From WRHT01 sp031550525 (GTDB lineage Bacteria > Desulfobacterota > Desulfovibrionia > Desulfovibrionales > Desulfovibrionaceae), in assembly GCA_031550525.1 (NCBI GenBank), contig JAVBON010000004.1, positions 124,001-188,000 of the forward strand: a stretch of DNA of 64,000 nt. Direction: 5' to 3'. Below the pieces are notes generated by a model. It had not been told where the DNA came from and searched no databases. It saw nothing but the letters and a program-made list of their open reading frames with translations. Both the position numbers and the translations under genes were made by a program. Positions 17,351-27,194 of the stretch are shown piece by piece. Each line of letters begins with the position of its first letter. Within the stretch, counting starts at the first letter, position 1.

Positions 17351-18007
17351 GTGGTTAGTAGACGTGGAAACCTGTACGAAGTTGCATCCGATCATGACTC
17401 ATGGCGCATGTTCAGAATAATATCAGAAACCGTTGATGGCTTTGAAAAACTTGGCGACGCCGGAAAGTGCGTTTCCATTTTCGGCTCCGCCAGAGCGACG
17501 GAAACCGACCCGATGTATGTAACCACTCAAACCATTGCCAGAAAATTGGGTGAGGCCGGTTACGGAGTAATTACCGGCGGCGGGCCAGGCTTTATGGAGG
17601 CCGGAAACCGCGGCGCGGTTGAAGGCGGCGGCGAGTCCATAGGCTTGCACATTCACCTGCCCAACGAGCAGGCGCCCAACCCATATATCAAAACCCGCTG
17701 CGATTTCCGTTATTTTTTCATTCGCAAACTCATGTTTGTAAAATACGCCGTAGCCTATGTGGTTATGCCAGGCGGCATGGGCACGGTGGACGAGCTGAGC
17801 GAAGCTTTTGTGCTGGCTCAAACCCACCGCATCAAGCCTTTTCCGATCATACTCTATGACAGCACTTTCTGGAGAGGCATGCTGGACTGGCTGAAAAACA
17901 CCATGATCAAACGCGGCTACCTAAGCGAAGACGAGCTGGATCTGTTTACAGTGCTGGATTCGCCCGACGATGTTGTAAGCTACATAAAAAAACATATTAT
18001 TCTTTAG
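17351..18007 (+). CDS. LOG family protein (TIGR00730-like Rossmann fold)
   Basis: 218 residues, beginning at the GTG that follows AAGGAG by 7 bases; a frame reaching further upstream is open but lacks a site. The nucleotide-phosphate motif PGGMGTVDE (about residue 138) and GVITGGGPGFMEAGNRGAVE (about 75) are the signature of the family once called lysine decarboxylases. Members hydrolyse nucleoside 5'-monophosphates to free base and ribose-5-phosphate, releasing cytokinin in plants. The bacterial role is probably nucleotide salvage. tadA follows after 6 bases. Confidence 0.9.
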   Translation: MVSRRGNLYEVASDHDSWRMFRIISETVDGFEKLGDAGKCVSIFGSARATETDPMYVTTQTIARKLGEAGYGVITGGGPGFMEAGNRGAVEGGGESIGLHIHLPNEQAPNPYIKTRCDFRYFFIRKLMFVKYAVAYVVMPGGMGTVDELSEAFVLAQTHRIKPFPIILYDSTFWRGMLDWLKNTMIKRGYLSEDELDLFTVLDSPDDVVSYIKKHIIL

Positions 18008-18013
18008 CTTGTC

Positions 18014-18505
18014 ATGTACGCAACCCGCATTATTCCATCGGCTCCTCCAGGCTGGACCGCCTGGGAGGAGCTGATGCACGAGGCTATGCTTGAGGCGGCC
18101 AAAGCCGCTACAGTGGGCGAAGTGCCAGTAGGCGCCGTGGTGGTTGATAAAAACGGCGTAATAACCGGCCGCGGGTACAACAGTTGCATACGTCTTAACG
18201 ACCCCACCGCCCATGCCGAAATAATTGCCCTGCGCGAGGCCGGAAAACGCCAGAACAACTACCGCCTTGGCGGCTCTGTGCTTATAGTAACCTTGGAGCC
18301 GTGCCTTATGTGCGCGGGCGCGCTGGTGCACGCCAGGCTGGCCGGCGTGGTTTACGGAGCCAGCGATGTTAAAGCGGGCGCGGTAACAAGCTGCCTGGAC
18401 GGCCTTGACCAATACTTCCATAACCATTCCGTCTGGCACTGCGGCGGCATTTTGCAAAATGAATGCTCACAGTTGCTGACAGATTTCTTTCGTAACAACG
18501 CCTGA
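18014..18505 (+). CDS. tadA: tRNA-specific adenosine deaminase
   Basis: Converts adenosine-34 to inosine in tRNA-Arg(ACG), an essential zinc-dependent reaction. The HAE motif (HAEIIALREA, about residue 66) supplies the zinc histidine and catalytic glutamate, and PCLMCAGAL (about 96) gives the two zinc cysteines. 163 residues is normal. It starts 6 bases after the LOG-family stop without a strong ribosome-binding site, so it is probably translationally coupled. Confidence 0.96.
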   Translation: MYATRIIPSAPPGWTAWEELMHEAMLEAAKAATVGEVPVGAVVVDKNGVITGRGYNSCIRLNDPTAHAEIIALREAGKRQNNYRLGGSVLIVTLEPCLMCAGALVHARLAGVVYGASDVKAGAVTSCLDGLDQYFHNHSVWHCGGILQNECSQLLTDFFRNNA

Positions 18506-18899
18506 TGCCGGAACTCTTGCAAACAGTCTGCTGTAATGCCGCCACACTTCATGTGAAAAAAAATATTTACGCACATTTCGGCAACTCTAAGCCGTAATAT
18601 AGCAGTTTATTTTTATACCCCCCACCTTTCCTTTAGTGCAGGCCAGCACTATTCCAGCCCAGGGCATCTTTTATTGGCGTCCAGTTTAGGCTGTGGATGT
18701 TTGCGGTGCGCCAGCTTGTAAGCGGACTGTTAGCGACCAGCCGAAATCAATTAACAACCAGTAATTATTATTATTTTTATATTTGTGAAAAATATACTTT
18801 ATACTATTGAGGTATCTATTTGCCTTTTATGTTGTTTTATTATTTTTTTTGTTATAACGCTGCTTATAATAAAAAATAGACTATATTTTTCGATTGAAT
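18506..18899. other. Intergenic region upstream of the MFS gene
   Basis: This gap turns very AT-rich from about 18740. TATACT-like boxes near 18796 and 18800 could belong to the MFS promoter, but no well-spaced pair stands out. A hydrophobic open frame from 18785 lacks a ribosome-binding site and runs into the MFS gene, so it was not called. Confidence 0.45.
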
Positions 18900-18915
18900 T
18901 AGGGAGTACGAGCGA

Positions 18916-20388
18916 ATGGCATTTGAGGAAAACGAAGACGCACATACGGCCACTGAGGCGGCGCATGAAGCTCCGCCGGCCTGTTCCATAAAACACGACA
19001 GTTATTTTGACGGTAAACATATAAGCGACAAACATAGAAAGCTGTTCGGCGTGATAATGCTGGCCTACTTTTTCGAGCAGATGGATAACATGAACTTCGG
19101 CTACGTGGCGCAGGCCATGTTCGATTCGTGGAATCTCACGACAGTACAGTCCAACAATGCCATGGGGCTGATCCTGAGTTTCTATTTCGTGGGCATGACG
19201 TTGGGTGGTTTTTTGGGCGGCATGCTGTCAGATCTTATAGGGCGCAGAAAAACTTTTCTGGGTGCGATTTTGCTGTTTTCATCATGCAGCATTATAACCG
19301 GCCTGCCGCTGGATAACCTTTATGTCTTTATAATAGCGCGGGCCCTTACCGGATTTGGCGTGTTCTGCATGATGGTATGCTCGCAGGTATATATAGCGGA
19401 AATGACCCCAGCCGATTCACGCGGAAAATGGCAAGGCATAATAGGTACCGTGGGTTTTTGCGCCATACCGGTGGTGGGCTTAATCTGCACAATAGTCATA
19501 CCGCTGTCTCCTTCCGCCTGGCGGTTAATTTTCTTTTTTGGCGGAACAGGCTTCATAGCCTATCTGCTTGGCGTAAAGTACCTCATGGAATCGCCCCGCT
19601 GGCTGGTAAGCCAAGGCCGCGTGCAAGAGGCCGAGAGGGTTGTTACATACTTTACCGGCGAATCATGCAGCCTGCAGGCCGTGGCGGCTAAAAACTGCGA
19701 TCAAAAGCCAAACGTTAAAGAAAACCTGCTTGGCATAGTCTCGAATAAATATATAGGCAGAACTTTGTTACTGCTGCTGGTGTTCGTATGCCTGGCCCCT
19801 TCAAACTTCATATTCTCCACGTGGTTGCCCAAGCTGTTGCAAACCATATATGTGGTGGATCCGGAAAATGGCGAATTTTTGCGCGCCTTCAGCCAGCGCG
19901 AGGCTTTAGCCATGATGACGGCCGTTACCTGCGGAAACCCGCTGGGCTGTTTTATTTCTTCACGCATAGCAGATTTTGGCGGCCGTAAAATACCTCTGGC
20001 CCTGTGCATGGGCATAGCGGCGGCAGCCTGCATGGCCTTTGCCTTTGCGCCTGTAAACGGCATATTGCTGGTTATGCTTGGCCTCATTATCTGCGCCATG
20101 GGCATGGCGGCCACCATGATTATGATGACCTACACGGCGGAGCATTTTCCCACCCGCATGCGCAACACCGCCACCGGCACTCTTAACGGCTCAGGCCGCT
20201 TGGCCGTATCCGGCATGCAAATGGTTATACCGGTATTGCTCCTCGCCTTTGGGGCCAACGCAAGCCAGCATAACCCTGATGTGAGAATTGTACTTACAGT
20301 TTGCGGCATACTTATGGTAATTCCCATACCATTCATACTTAAGTGCGGGCAAAGAACCGGCGGTAAGCCGCTGGAAGAAATATCCTGA
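18916..20388 (+). CDS. MFS transporter (AAHS / sugar-porter-like)
   Basis: 490-residue, twelve-helix proton-coupled transporter of the inner membrane. The loop 2-3 motif GGMLSDLIGRRKTFLGA (about 100) and ESPRWLVSQGR (about 228) mark the metabolite:H+ symporter or sugar-porter side of the superfamily. The second half has SRIADFGGRKIPLALC and a TAEHFPTRMRNTATG segment seen in SV2/NiaP-like and AAHS members. The 35-residue hydrophilic N-terminal tail is typical. GGGAG precedes the ATG by about 9 bases. The substrate is probably a small organic acid or aromatic, though the sequence does not fix it. Not clearly in an operon with the RND genes that follow. Confidence 0.85.
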   Translation: MAFEENEDAHTATEAAHEAPPACSIKHDSYFDGKHISDKHRKLFGVIMLAYFFEQMDNMNFGYVAQAMFDSWNLTTVQSNNAMGLILSFYFVGMTLGGFLGGMLSDLIGRRKTFLGAILLFSSCSIITGLPLDNLYVFIIARALTGFGVFCMMVCSQVYIAEMTPADSRGKWQGIIGTVGFCAIPVVGLICTIVIPLSPSAWRLIFFFGGTGFIAYLLGVKYLMESPRWLVSQGRVQEAERVVTYFTGESCSLQAVAAKNCDQKPNVKENLLGIVSNKYIGRTLLLLLVFVCLAPSNFIFSTWLPKLLQTIYVVDPENGEFLRAFSQREALAMMTAVTCGNPLGCFISSRIADFGGRKIPLALCMGIAAAACMAFAFAPVNGILLVMLGLIICAMGMAATMIMMTYTAEHFPTRMRNTATGTLNGSGRLAVSGMQMVIPVLLLAFGANASQHNPDVRIVLTVCGILMVIPIPFILKCGQRTGGKPLEEIS

Positions 20389-20575
20389 TAATACCAAAAA
20401 CAGGCCGCTAAAAACAGCGCCTGAAGATATAAAGGCCGGTCATTAATTTCTATAATAGCGACAGCCCTAAAATATGCAGTATATGTAATCATTGCCAAAC
20501 AAGCCGGGCTTGTTTGCGATAAAAATGTACCTGGGCGGCAAAACAAGCCCATATGCCAAGCAGGCGGAGACTAAA

Positions 20576-21862
20576 ATGCTAACAAAATCAACATGTGATT
20601 CTATCGTGCGCGTACTATTGGCAGTGTGTTTGCTTATGCTTTGCGCTTGCCAGGAGCCGGAAAAAAATGCGGCGGCCGAGCTGCCGCCGCCAGCGGTGCG
20701 CTATATTGTGCTGGACAGTAAGGATGTAAAGCTTGTGCGCGAGCTACCGGGGCGGGTATCGGCCTTTACAGTGTCGGAAGTGCGCCCGCAAGTCAGCGGT
20801 ATAATAAAAGAACGGCTTTTTGAAGAAGGTTCTAATGTATCGGCCGGACAAATTTTATACAGCATATCGCCGGAACTCTATCTGGCGGCTTATAACAACG
20901 CTGGCGCGCAGCTTAAGCAAATGGAGGCCAACGCGGTTTCGGCCCGGCTGTTGGCCGACAGGTACAAAAAACTGGTTGGCACCAACGCGGTCAGCAAACA
21001 GGAATATGACGATGCTGTGGCCTCGCACCTGCAAACCATGGCTGCCGTTGACGCCGCCAAGCAAGCTCTGGAAACCGCCCGTATAAACTTGGGTTATACC
21101 AACGTAACATCACCCATAAGCGGCAGAATAAGCCGCTCCACCGTAACCCCCGGCGCGCTTGTAACGCAAAATCAGCCCGCGGCCCTTACCACAGTGCAAC
21201 AACTCAGCCCTGTTTACGTTGATATGACCGTGCCGGTGACGGATATGCTAAAAATGCGACGTGCCGCGACCAAAACTCAAAACGCAAGTGTTGACGGCTC
21301 ATCACAGTCCACAAACGTGGTACTTATACTTGATGACGGTTCTCCATATACCCCACTGGAGACGCCCATGAATGAAGACGAACCCAACTGGATTAAGGGA
21401 GAGCTGCTGTTCTCTGACGTGGTTGTGGACCAAAGCACCAGCACGGTTAACCTGCGCGCCAAATTTGACAACCAGGAGGAAGTGCTTTTGCCTGGCATGT
21501 ATGTTCGCGCCATTGTCGCCAGCCCGGCTGCCGACAATGCCGTATTGGTCCCGCAAAAAGCCGTGTCGCGAGATGCCAAAGGCGCCGCCCTGGCCTATGT
21601 GCTTACCAAAGACGCCTCGGCCTCCGGCCCCGATAACAAGCGGGAGTTAAAACAAAATGAGTATTATATCCAAAAGCGCACTGTAACTATTGACTCCTCA
21701 TATAAAAACCAATGGACCATAACAGGTGGGCTGAAACCCGGCGAATTGCTGTTGGTTGACGGCGTGCAAAAAGTGCGGCCAGGGCAAATTGTGACTGGTT
21801 CGCCAGCCAATTCCGGCGATGCCGCCCCAGTTCAAACTCCGGCGCAGGCTGGCGCGAGGTAG
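20576..21862 (+). CDS. RND efflux periplasmic adaptor lipoprotein (AcrA/MexA type)
   Basis: 428-residue membrane-fusion protein linking an inner-membrane pump to the outer-membrane channel. The lipobox LCAC sits at residues 22-25. The lipoyl half-motif PGRVSAFTVSEVRPQVSGII is followed by a helical hairpin (about 100-175), the second lipoyl half INLGYTNVTSPISGRIS, and a beta-barrel domain. The ATG at 20576 follows GGCGGAG; the frame is open upstream, but that part would push the signal peptide 28 residues inward. An insert of about 15 residues with acidic and serine content lies near 240. First gene of a three-gene operon. Confidence 0.93.
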   Translation: MLTKSTCDSIVRVLLAVCLLMLCACQEPEKNAAAELPPPAVRYIVLDSKDVKLVRELPGRVSAFTVSEVRPQVSGIIKERLFEEGSNVSAGQILYSISPELYLAAYNNAGAQLKQMEANAVSARLLADRYKKLVGTNAVSKQEYDDAVASHLQTMAAVDAAKQALETARINLGYTNVTSPISGRISRSTVTPGALVTQNQPAALTTVQQLSPVYVDMTVPVTDMLKMRRAATKTQNASVDGSSQSTNVVLILDDGSPYTPLETPMNEDEPNWIKGELLFSDVVVDQSTSTVNLRAKFDNQEEVLLPGMYVRAIVASPAADNAVLVPQKAVSRDAKGAALAYVLTKDASASGPDNKRELKQNEYYIQKRTVTIDSSYKNQWTITGGLKPGELLLVDGVQKVRPGQIVTGSPANSGDAAPVQTPAQAGAR

Positions 21863-21864
21863 AC

Positions 21865-24800
21865 ATGGCCAGTTTTTTCATTAACCGCCCTATTTTCGCG
21901 TGGGTAATAGCTATTATCATAATGCTGGCCGGGGCTATTTCCGTTACCATTCTGCCAGTGGCGCAATATCCGGACGTGGCGCCGCCGCAAGTAAGCATTT
22001 CGGCCGTTTACCCCGGAGCTTCCGCCAAAACGGTTGAAGAAACAGTTACACAAGTTATTGAGCAGAAGATGAAAGGGCTGGACAACCTGCTGTATATTTC
22101 ATCCAGCAGCGATTCGTCAGGTACCGCGACTATAAATTTTACCTTTGAAAACGGCACCGACGTTGATATCGCACAGGTACAGGTACAGAACAAACTTCAG
22201 CTTGCCACAGCTCAATTGCCTGAAGTAGTGCAAAAACAAGGCCTTACAGTTACAAAGACTACTTCATCTTATTTTTTGGTGCTGGCTGTAATTTCAGAAA
22301 ATGGCAGCATGACCGATGTGGACATTGCCGACTATATCGGCTCCTACATAGCCGACCCTCTTGGTCTGGTGCAAGGTGTTGGCGACATCAACCAATTTGG
22401 CGGTTTGTACGCCATGCGCATATGGTGTGACCCCACAAAATTCGAGCAGTACGGCCTTAACCCCTCTGATGTAATTTCAGCAGTGCAGGAACAGAACACC
22501 CAGGTGGCGGGTGGGCAGCTAGGCAGCGCGCCATCGTTGCCAGGGCAGGAAATAAACATCACTGTCAGCGCATCCGAGCGGCTGCAGAAGGTTGAAGAAT
22601 TTGAAAACATCCTGCTGCGTATAAACCCCGACGGCTCAACGGTACGCCTTAAAGACGTGGCCCGCATAGAGTTGAACAGCGAAAACTTTATTGCGGTTAT
22701 CAAATACGATGGCAAACCGGCCAGCGGTTTGGGCATATCACTGGCCTCAGGGTCCAATGCTCTCGAAACGGGCAACAGGGTAAAAGAGACTGTAGAAAGC
22801 CTTTCCGCATTCTTTCCAGACGGTCTTAAGGTGGAATACGCTTACGACACCACCCCCTTTGTCAAACTTTCCATTTTATCCGTGGTCAGAACCTTATTTG
22901 AAGCCATCGTTCTGGTATTTTTCATAATGTACCTGTTTCTGCAAAATTTCAGAGCCACGCTTATTCCCACCATCGCCGTGCCGGTGGTGCTGCTGGGGGC
23001 TTTTGGCGTGCTTGCGGCTTTGGGCTACACTATCAACTCCCTTACCATGTTTGCCATGGTGCTGGCCATCGGCCTTTTGGTTGACGATGCCATAGTTGTG
23101 GTTGAAAACGTTGAGCGCATCATGCGCGATGAGGGGCTACCGCCCAAAGAGGCGGCGCAAAAATCCATGGGCCAAATTACCGGCGCGCTTGTGGGCGTGG
23201 CTATGGTTATAAGCGCGGTGTTTGTGCCCATGGCTTTCACCGGCGGTTCCACAGGCATAATTTACCGGCAGTTTTCGGTTACTATCGTATCCGCCATGCT
23301 GCTTTCGCTTATAATCGCCATTGTGCTCACCCCGGCTCTATGCGCCACCATACTGCCGCAGCAGACCCACGAGGCCCAAAGGGGTGTTTTCGGTCGCTTT
23401 AACCGCTGGTTTCAAAGTCTTACCAATAAATATCACAGTGTTGTAAAGCATATACTGAACAGGCAAAAACGTGTTCTTGCCGCTTTTGCCATACTCACCT
23501 GCTGCGCAGGCTTCGGCTTTGCCGTTCTGCCCACTGGTTTTCTGCCTGACGAAGATCAAGGTATGCTGTTAGCATCCATATTATTGCCGCCCGGCGCCAC
23601 ATTTGAGCGCTCGGAAGAAGTTATGACCAAGTTATCCGATTACCTGCTCACGCAGGAAAAGGAATCGGTTTTATCAGTTATGACCGCAGCCGGTATAACT
23701 TTCTCCGGCAACGGGCAAAACACCGGGCTTGCCTTCATACACCTCCGCGACTGGGACGAGCGTAAAGATGACCACATGAAGGCGCAACAGGTGGCCAGAC
23801 GCGCCAATATGTATCTTGCCGCAAACATACCGGAGGCGCAGGTTTTTGTATTCGCCCCGCCTCCCATTACGGACCTGGGCACAGCCACGGGATTTGACTT
23901 CGAGCTTATAGACCGCGCAGGCCTGGGACATGAGGCCCTAACTCAAGCGCGTGACAAGCTGCTGATGCTGGCTAACCAAAATCCGGTCCTGCGCAATGTG
24001 CGCCCAAACGGGCTGAATGATGTGGAACAATACCAACTGGATGTGGATGTAGCCAAGGCGGGTGCTTTCGGGCTGCGCAAAGGCGATATAAACAACGTCA
24101 TATCTTCTTATTGGGGAAGCGTATATATTAATGACTTCATGGACAGAGGACGCAGCAAAAAAGTTTATTTGCAGGCCGACACCCAGTTCCGCATGCAGGC
24201 CTCGGACTTCAACCTGTACCATATACGTAACGCAAATGGCGAAATGGTGCCATTTTCAGCCTTTATGACAGTAAGATCCACTTACGGCTCACCACGTCTG
24301 GAACGTTACAACACGCTGCCCTCAATTGAAATACTTGGCGAATCAGCCCCTGGAAAAAGCTCGGGCGATGCCATGTTGGCCATGAAAAACCTTATGAGCG
24401 AACTGCCCGAAGGTTTGGGTTACTCCTGGACAGGCATGTCCTATCAGGAAGAACAGGCCGGTTCTGGAGCGCTACTGCTCTACACTCTTTCTCTTGTAGT
24501 AGTATTCTTGTGCCTGGCGGCCTTATATGAGAGCTGGTCCGTACCCCTGGCCGTATTGCTGGTGGTGCCCACCGGCCTCATGGGCGCGGTGCTGGGCGTG
24601 ACTTTGCGCGGTATGGAAAACGACGTATATTTTCAAATCGGCTTACTCACCATAATCGGGCTCTCCGCCAAAAACTCCATACTTATTGTGGAGTTCGCCA
24701 AAAGCTTGCACGAACAGGGCATGGATCTGCTGAAGGCCACAGCGGAGGCTGCCCAAATACGCTTGCGCCCAATTATCATGACCTCCATGGCCTTCATTTT

Positions 24801-25023
24801 AGGCGTAATGCCACTGGCTTTGAGCAACGACGCAGGTTCCGGCGGGCAAAACGCCATAGGTACCACCGTGGCCGCAGGCATGCTCACAGCCACAAGCTTT
24901 GGCCTGTTTATGACGCCAATATTCTTTGTGCTGATAACAAACCTGTTCTCGCGCAAAAAGCAAAACAAATCCCAAATGCCGAAACACCCCAAGGCTGCGG
25001 AAGGAGAAAAGCAACATGCGTAG
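21865..25023 (+). CDS. RND multidrug efflux pump, HAE-1 family (AcrB/MexB type)
   Basis: 1052-residue proton-driven trimeric pump. Twelve helices and two large periplasmic loops are evident. The proton-relay aspartates lie in GLLVDDAIVVVENVER (about 402-417), and the essential lysine of helix 10 in GLSAKNSILIVEFAKS (about 931). The N-terminus FFINRPIFAWVIAIIIMLAG and the pore segment FQIGLLTIIGLSAKN are canonical. The gene starts 2 bases after the adaptor stop and overlaps the channel gene by 8 bases, so the three products are made together. Hydrophobic drugs, dyes and detergents are the usual substrates. Confidence 0.96.
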   Translation: MASFFINRPIFAWVIAIIIMLAGAISVTILPVAQYPDVAPPQVSISAVYPGASAKTVEETVTQVIEQKMKGLDNLLYISSSSDSSGTATINFTFENGTDVDIAQVQVQNKLQLATAQLPEVVQKQGLTVTKTTSSYFLVLAVISENGSMTDVDIADYIGSYIADPLGLVQGVGDINQFGGLYAMRIWCDPTKFEQYGLNPSDVISAVQEQNTQVAGGQLGSAPSLPGQEINITVSASERLQKVEEFENILLRINPDGSTVRLKDVARIELNSENFIAVIKYDGKPASGLGISLASGSNALETGNRVKETVESLSAFFPDGLKVEYAYDTTPFVKLSILSVVRTLFEAIVLVFFIMYLFLQNFRATLIPTIAVPVVLLGAFGVLAALGYTINSLTMFAMVLAIGLLVDDAIVVVENVERIMRDEGLPPKEAAQKSMGQITGALVGVAMVISAVFVPMAFTGGSTGIIYRQFSVTIVSAMLLSLIIAIVLTPALCATILPQQTHEAQRGVFGRFNRWFQSLTNKYHSVVKHILNRQKRVLAAFAILTCCAGFGFAVLPTGFLPDEDQGMLLASILLPPGATFERSEEVMTKLSDYLLTQEKESVLSVMTAAGITFSGNGQNTGLAFIHLRDWDERKDDHMKAQQVARRANMYLAANIPEAQVFVFAPPPITDLGTATGFDFELIDRAGLGHEALTQARDKLLMLANQNPVLRNVRPNGLNDVEQYQLDVDVAKAGAFGLRKGDINNVISSYWGSVYINDFMDRGRSKKVYLQADTQFRMQASDFNLYHIRNANGEMVPFSAFMTVRSTYGSPRLERYNTLPSIEILGESAPGKSSGDAMLAMKNLMSELPEGLGYSWTGMSYQEEQAGSGALLLYTLSLVVVFLCLAALYESWSVPLAVLLVVPTGLMGAVLGVTLRGMENDVYFQIGLLTIIGLSAKNSILIVEFAKSLHEQGMDLLKATAEAAQIRLRPIIMTSMAFILGVMPLALSNDAGSGGQNAIGTTVAAGMLTATSFGLFMTPIFFVLITNLFSRKKQNKSQMPKHPKAAEGEKQHA

Positions 25024-26482
25024 AAATGCTGCAATAACAGAGCATTTTTCAGCACCTCCGGTATATCTGAAAAAAAGCACAGGTCTGTTTATTCTGCTCG
25101 CCACACTTTTATGTGCCTTCGGCTGCACGCTGGCTCCAACGTATTCAAGGCCTGACCTGCCGGTGCCTGACGCATACGAGGCCGAAGTGCGCCTAAGCCA
25201 GGATATGGCGGCAATACCCGCTTCATGGAAAGATTTTTTCCAGGATCCGGTAATGCAGCAGCTTATAGAAACAGCCCTAAGCAATAACAGAGACCTGCGC
25301 AAAGCCACATTGGCCATAGAACGCACCAGAGCGCAGTACCAAATTCAGCGTTCTTCACTACTACCTGAAATAGGCGCTGGCGGAGGTTACTCCGCCCAGC
25401 GGCTTCCCGCCGATTTTTCCACCACCGGGCGCGATATGGTAGCGCGCCAATACACGGCGGCTTTGGGCCTGACCACCTTTGAGCTGGATTTATTCGGCAG
25501 AATACGCAGCCTTACCGAACAGGCCTATCAAACCTACTTTGCCACGGAAGAAGAGGCAAACATGGTGCGACTTACGCTTATAACCGAAACCGCATCAGCG
25601 TATTTACAACTGGTAGCGGACCGCGAGCAATACGATTTGACCAAGGCTACTCTGGAAAACCGCCAAAAAAGTTACGAGCTTAACAAGCGTAAATTTGAGG
25701 CCGGAGTTTCATCGGATTTGGAACTAAGCCAAGCCCAGAGCATTATGGATGAAGCCGCAGTGGATCTTGCCAAATCCGCCACCGTGCTGCGGCAGGGCGA
25801 AAACGCCCTGGCCCTGTTGCTGGGCGCGCCCATTCCGGCGGATCTGCCGCAAGCGCGCAGGCTGGCCGATGTAATGCCCTTGAAAGATTTGCCGGAAGGC
25901 CTGCCCTCGGACCTGCTGGAGTACAGGCCAGATATAAGGGCGGCCGAACACAGGCTAATGGGGGCCAATGCCAGCATAGGCGCGGCCAGAGCCAACTTTT
26001 TCCCGCGTATCAGCCTTACCGGCAGCTATGGCAAAATGAGTGTAGAACTGAACGATTTGTTTGATGGGGCGGCAAAAACATGGAGCTTTGCGCCGCAAAT
26101 TTACCTGCCTATTTTCACGGGCGGATCGAACGTTGCACAATTGGAAGTATCACAGGCAACACGGGACATGGCTGTGGCGGAATACGAGAAGTCAATTCAG
26201 GAGGCTTTTCGGGATGTTTCCGACGCTCTGGCCCAGCGCGATAATATAAGCACGCTGTTGGCCGCGCAGGAATCTCTGGCTCTGGCAGCCGGGCGCACAT
26301 ATATGCACGCCGACGATCGCTATAATGTAGGCGTGGCGGCCTACATAAACGTACTGGACGCGCAACGCTCCATGTTCTCGGCCCAGAGCGGGCTGATCTC
26401 CGGCAAGCTATTGCGCGAGACCAACACAATTGCTCTGTACAAATCACTAGGTGGCAGTTGGCCGCGAGACGACGCAAAGTAG
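25016..26482 (+). CDS. Outer-membrane efflux channel lipoprotein (OprM/NodT type)
   Basis: 488 residues, third gene of the RND operon. A basic N-terminus leads to a lipobox AFGC at residues 34-37, then LAPTYSRPDLPVPDAY, the signature of NodT/OprM channels, and two OEP repeats. ELDLFGRIRSLTEQAYQ (about 158) and LPIFTGGSNVAQLEVSQA (about 362) are the conserved turns. It forms the trimeric outer-membrane duct of the tripartite pump. No local regulator gene accompanies the operon. Confidence 0.94.
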   Translation: MRRNAAITEHFSAPPVYLKKSTGLFILLATLLCAFGCTLAPTYSRPDLPVPDAYEAEVRLSQDMAAIPASWKDFFQDPVMQQLIETALSNNRDLRKATLAIERTRAQYQIQRSSLLPEIGAGGGYSAQRLPADFSTTGRDMVARQYTAALGLTTFELDLFGRIRSLTEQAYQTYFATEEEANMVRLTLITETASAYLQLVADREQYDLTKATLENRQKSYELNKRKFEAGVSSDLELSQAQSIMDEAAVDLAKSATVLRQGENALALLLGAPIPADLPQARRLADVMPLKDLPEGLPSDLLEYRPDIRAAEHRLMGANASIGAARANFFPRISLTGSYGKMSVELNDLFDGAAKTWSFAPQIYLPIFTGGSNVAQLEVSQATRDMAVAEYEKSIQEAFRDVSDALAQRDNISTLLAAQESLALAAGRTYMHADDRYNVGVAAYINVLDAQRSMFSAQSGLISGKLLRETNTIALYKSLGGSWPRDDAK

Positions 26483-26900
26483 CTTGCCATACAATTGCCA
26501 AGCCAGCGATAAAACAATGGGTTGGCGTAAACACTTGCGTGTGATTACTAAAAAATAGCGCAGTCTCCGGCGCAAAAGCTCCGTGCGGCATTCGCCTGTG
26601 GTTGCACGGGCAGTGCTCTTTGATGCCGTTTTTTCAGTGTGTGTGCATAGCCTGAGGCATGAAAAAGCTCATCCGGCATTATCAATATGTTTTCATTTTT
26701 TTTTGAAAATTTTAAAAAATGATAAACTCCGCCCAAGCGTTAAATCAGAATACTTTTATCGTACAGGTATTCTAATACGTTCATAAAAAAAAAGTTATGT
26801 CCTTGTAAAAATCTCACGCTCACGTATAGTCCTTATGATTGCTGTAATTATAATGACGGCAATGTTACAAATTCCCGATTTGTTTTTGAGCAATAAAAAA
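26483..26900. other. Intergenic region, no gene seen
   Basis: The sequence after the RND operon becomes AT-rich beyond 26680. There is no convincing terminator hairpin and no credible open frame on either strand. Confidence 0.5.
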
Positions 26901-26911
26901 AGGACTGTTTT

Positions 26912-27055
26912 ATGAAAATATCATTCATAAAACGGTACTTATACAGGGCGGATATTCCGCACTATATAGAACAGGACGTTCCTGAAAGTGGAACCAGCTA
27001 TGCCCGCTGTTGCGGCACGGCATTTGGCGCGTATTTTACGCGGCCAGACCTGTAA
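26912..27055 (+). CDS. Possible small protein of 47 residues
   Basis: An ATG 7 bases after AAAGGA opens a frame of 47 codons ending in TAA. The product starts MKISFIKRYLYRADIPHY, is basic at the N-terminus, and has a CC pair in YARCCGTAFGAYF. No signal peptide or known domain. The good ribosome-binding site is the only support, and codon use is unremarkable. It lies in an otherwise empty 710-base gap. A small hairpin (TTGGGGC/GCCCCAA) follows at 27086-27104 without a T run. It may be a remnant or chance. Confidence 0.3.
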   Translation: MKISFIKRYLYRADIPHYIEQDVPESGTSYARCCGTAFGAYFTRPDL

Positions 27056-27194
27056 AATTGCCTGAACAAAAACGGGATTTATTTTTTGGGGCATATCGCC
27101 CCAAGTAAAACCAGCGCAAATTATGAAGTAATACTTTTGCGCGGGGCCTTAGCGGAAAAAATGGCATAATGCATATCACTAACGGAGTTTATCA

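Noticed and set aside
18785..18991. Hydrophobic 68-codon frame just before the MFS gene
   Set aside because: No Shine-Dalgarno sequence before its GTG start, and it runs out of frame into the MFS gene. The hydrophobicity follows from AT-rich sequence.
27086..27104. Hairpin before the SDR gene as a terminator
   Set aside because: The 7-bp stem has no T run after it on either strand.
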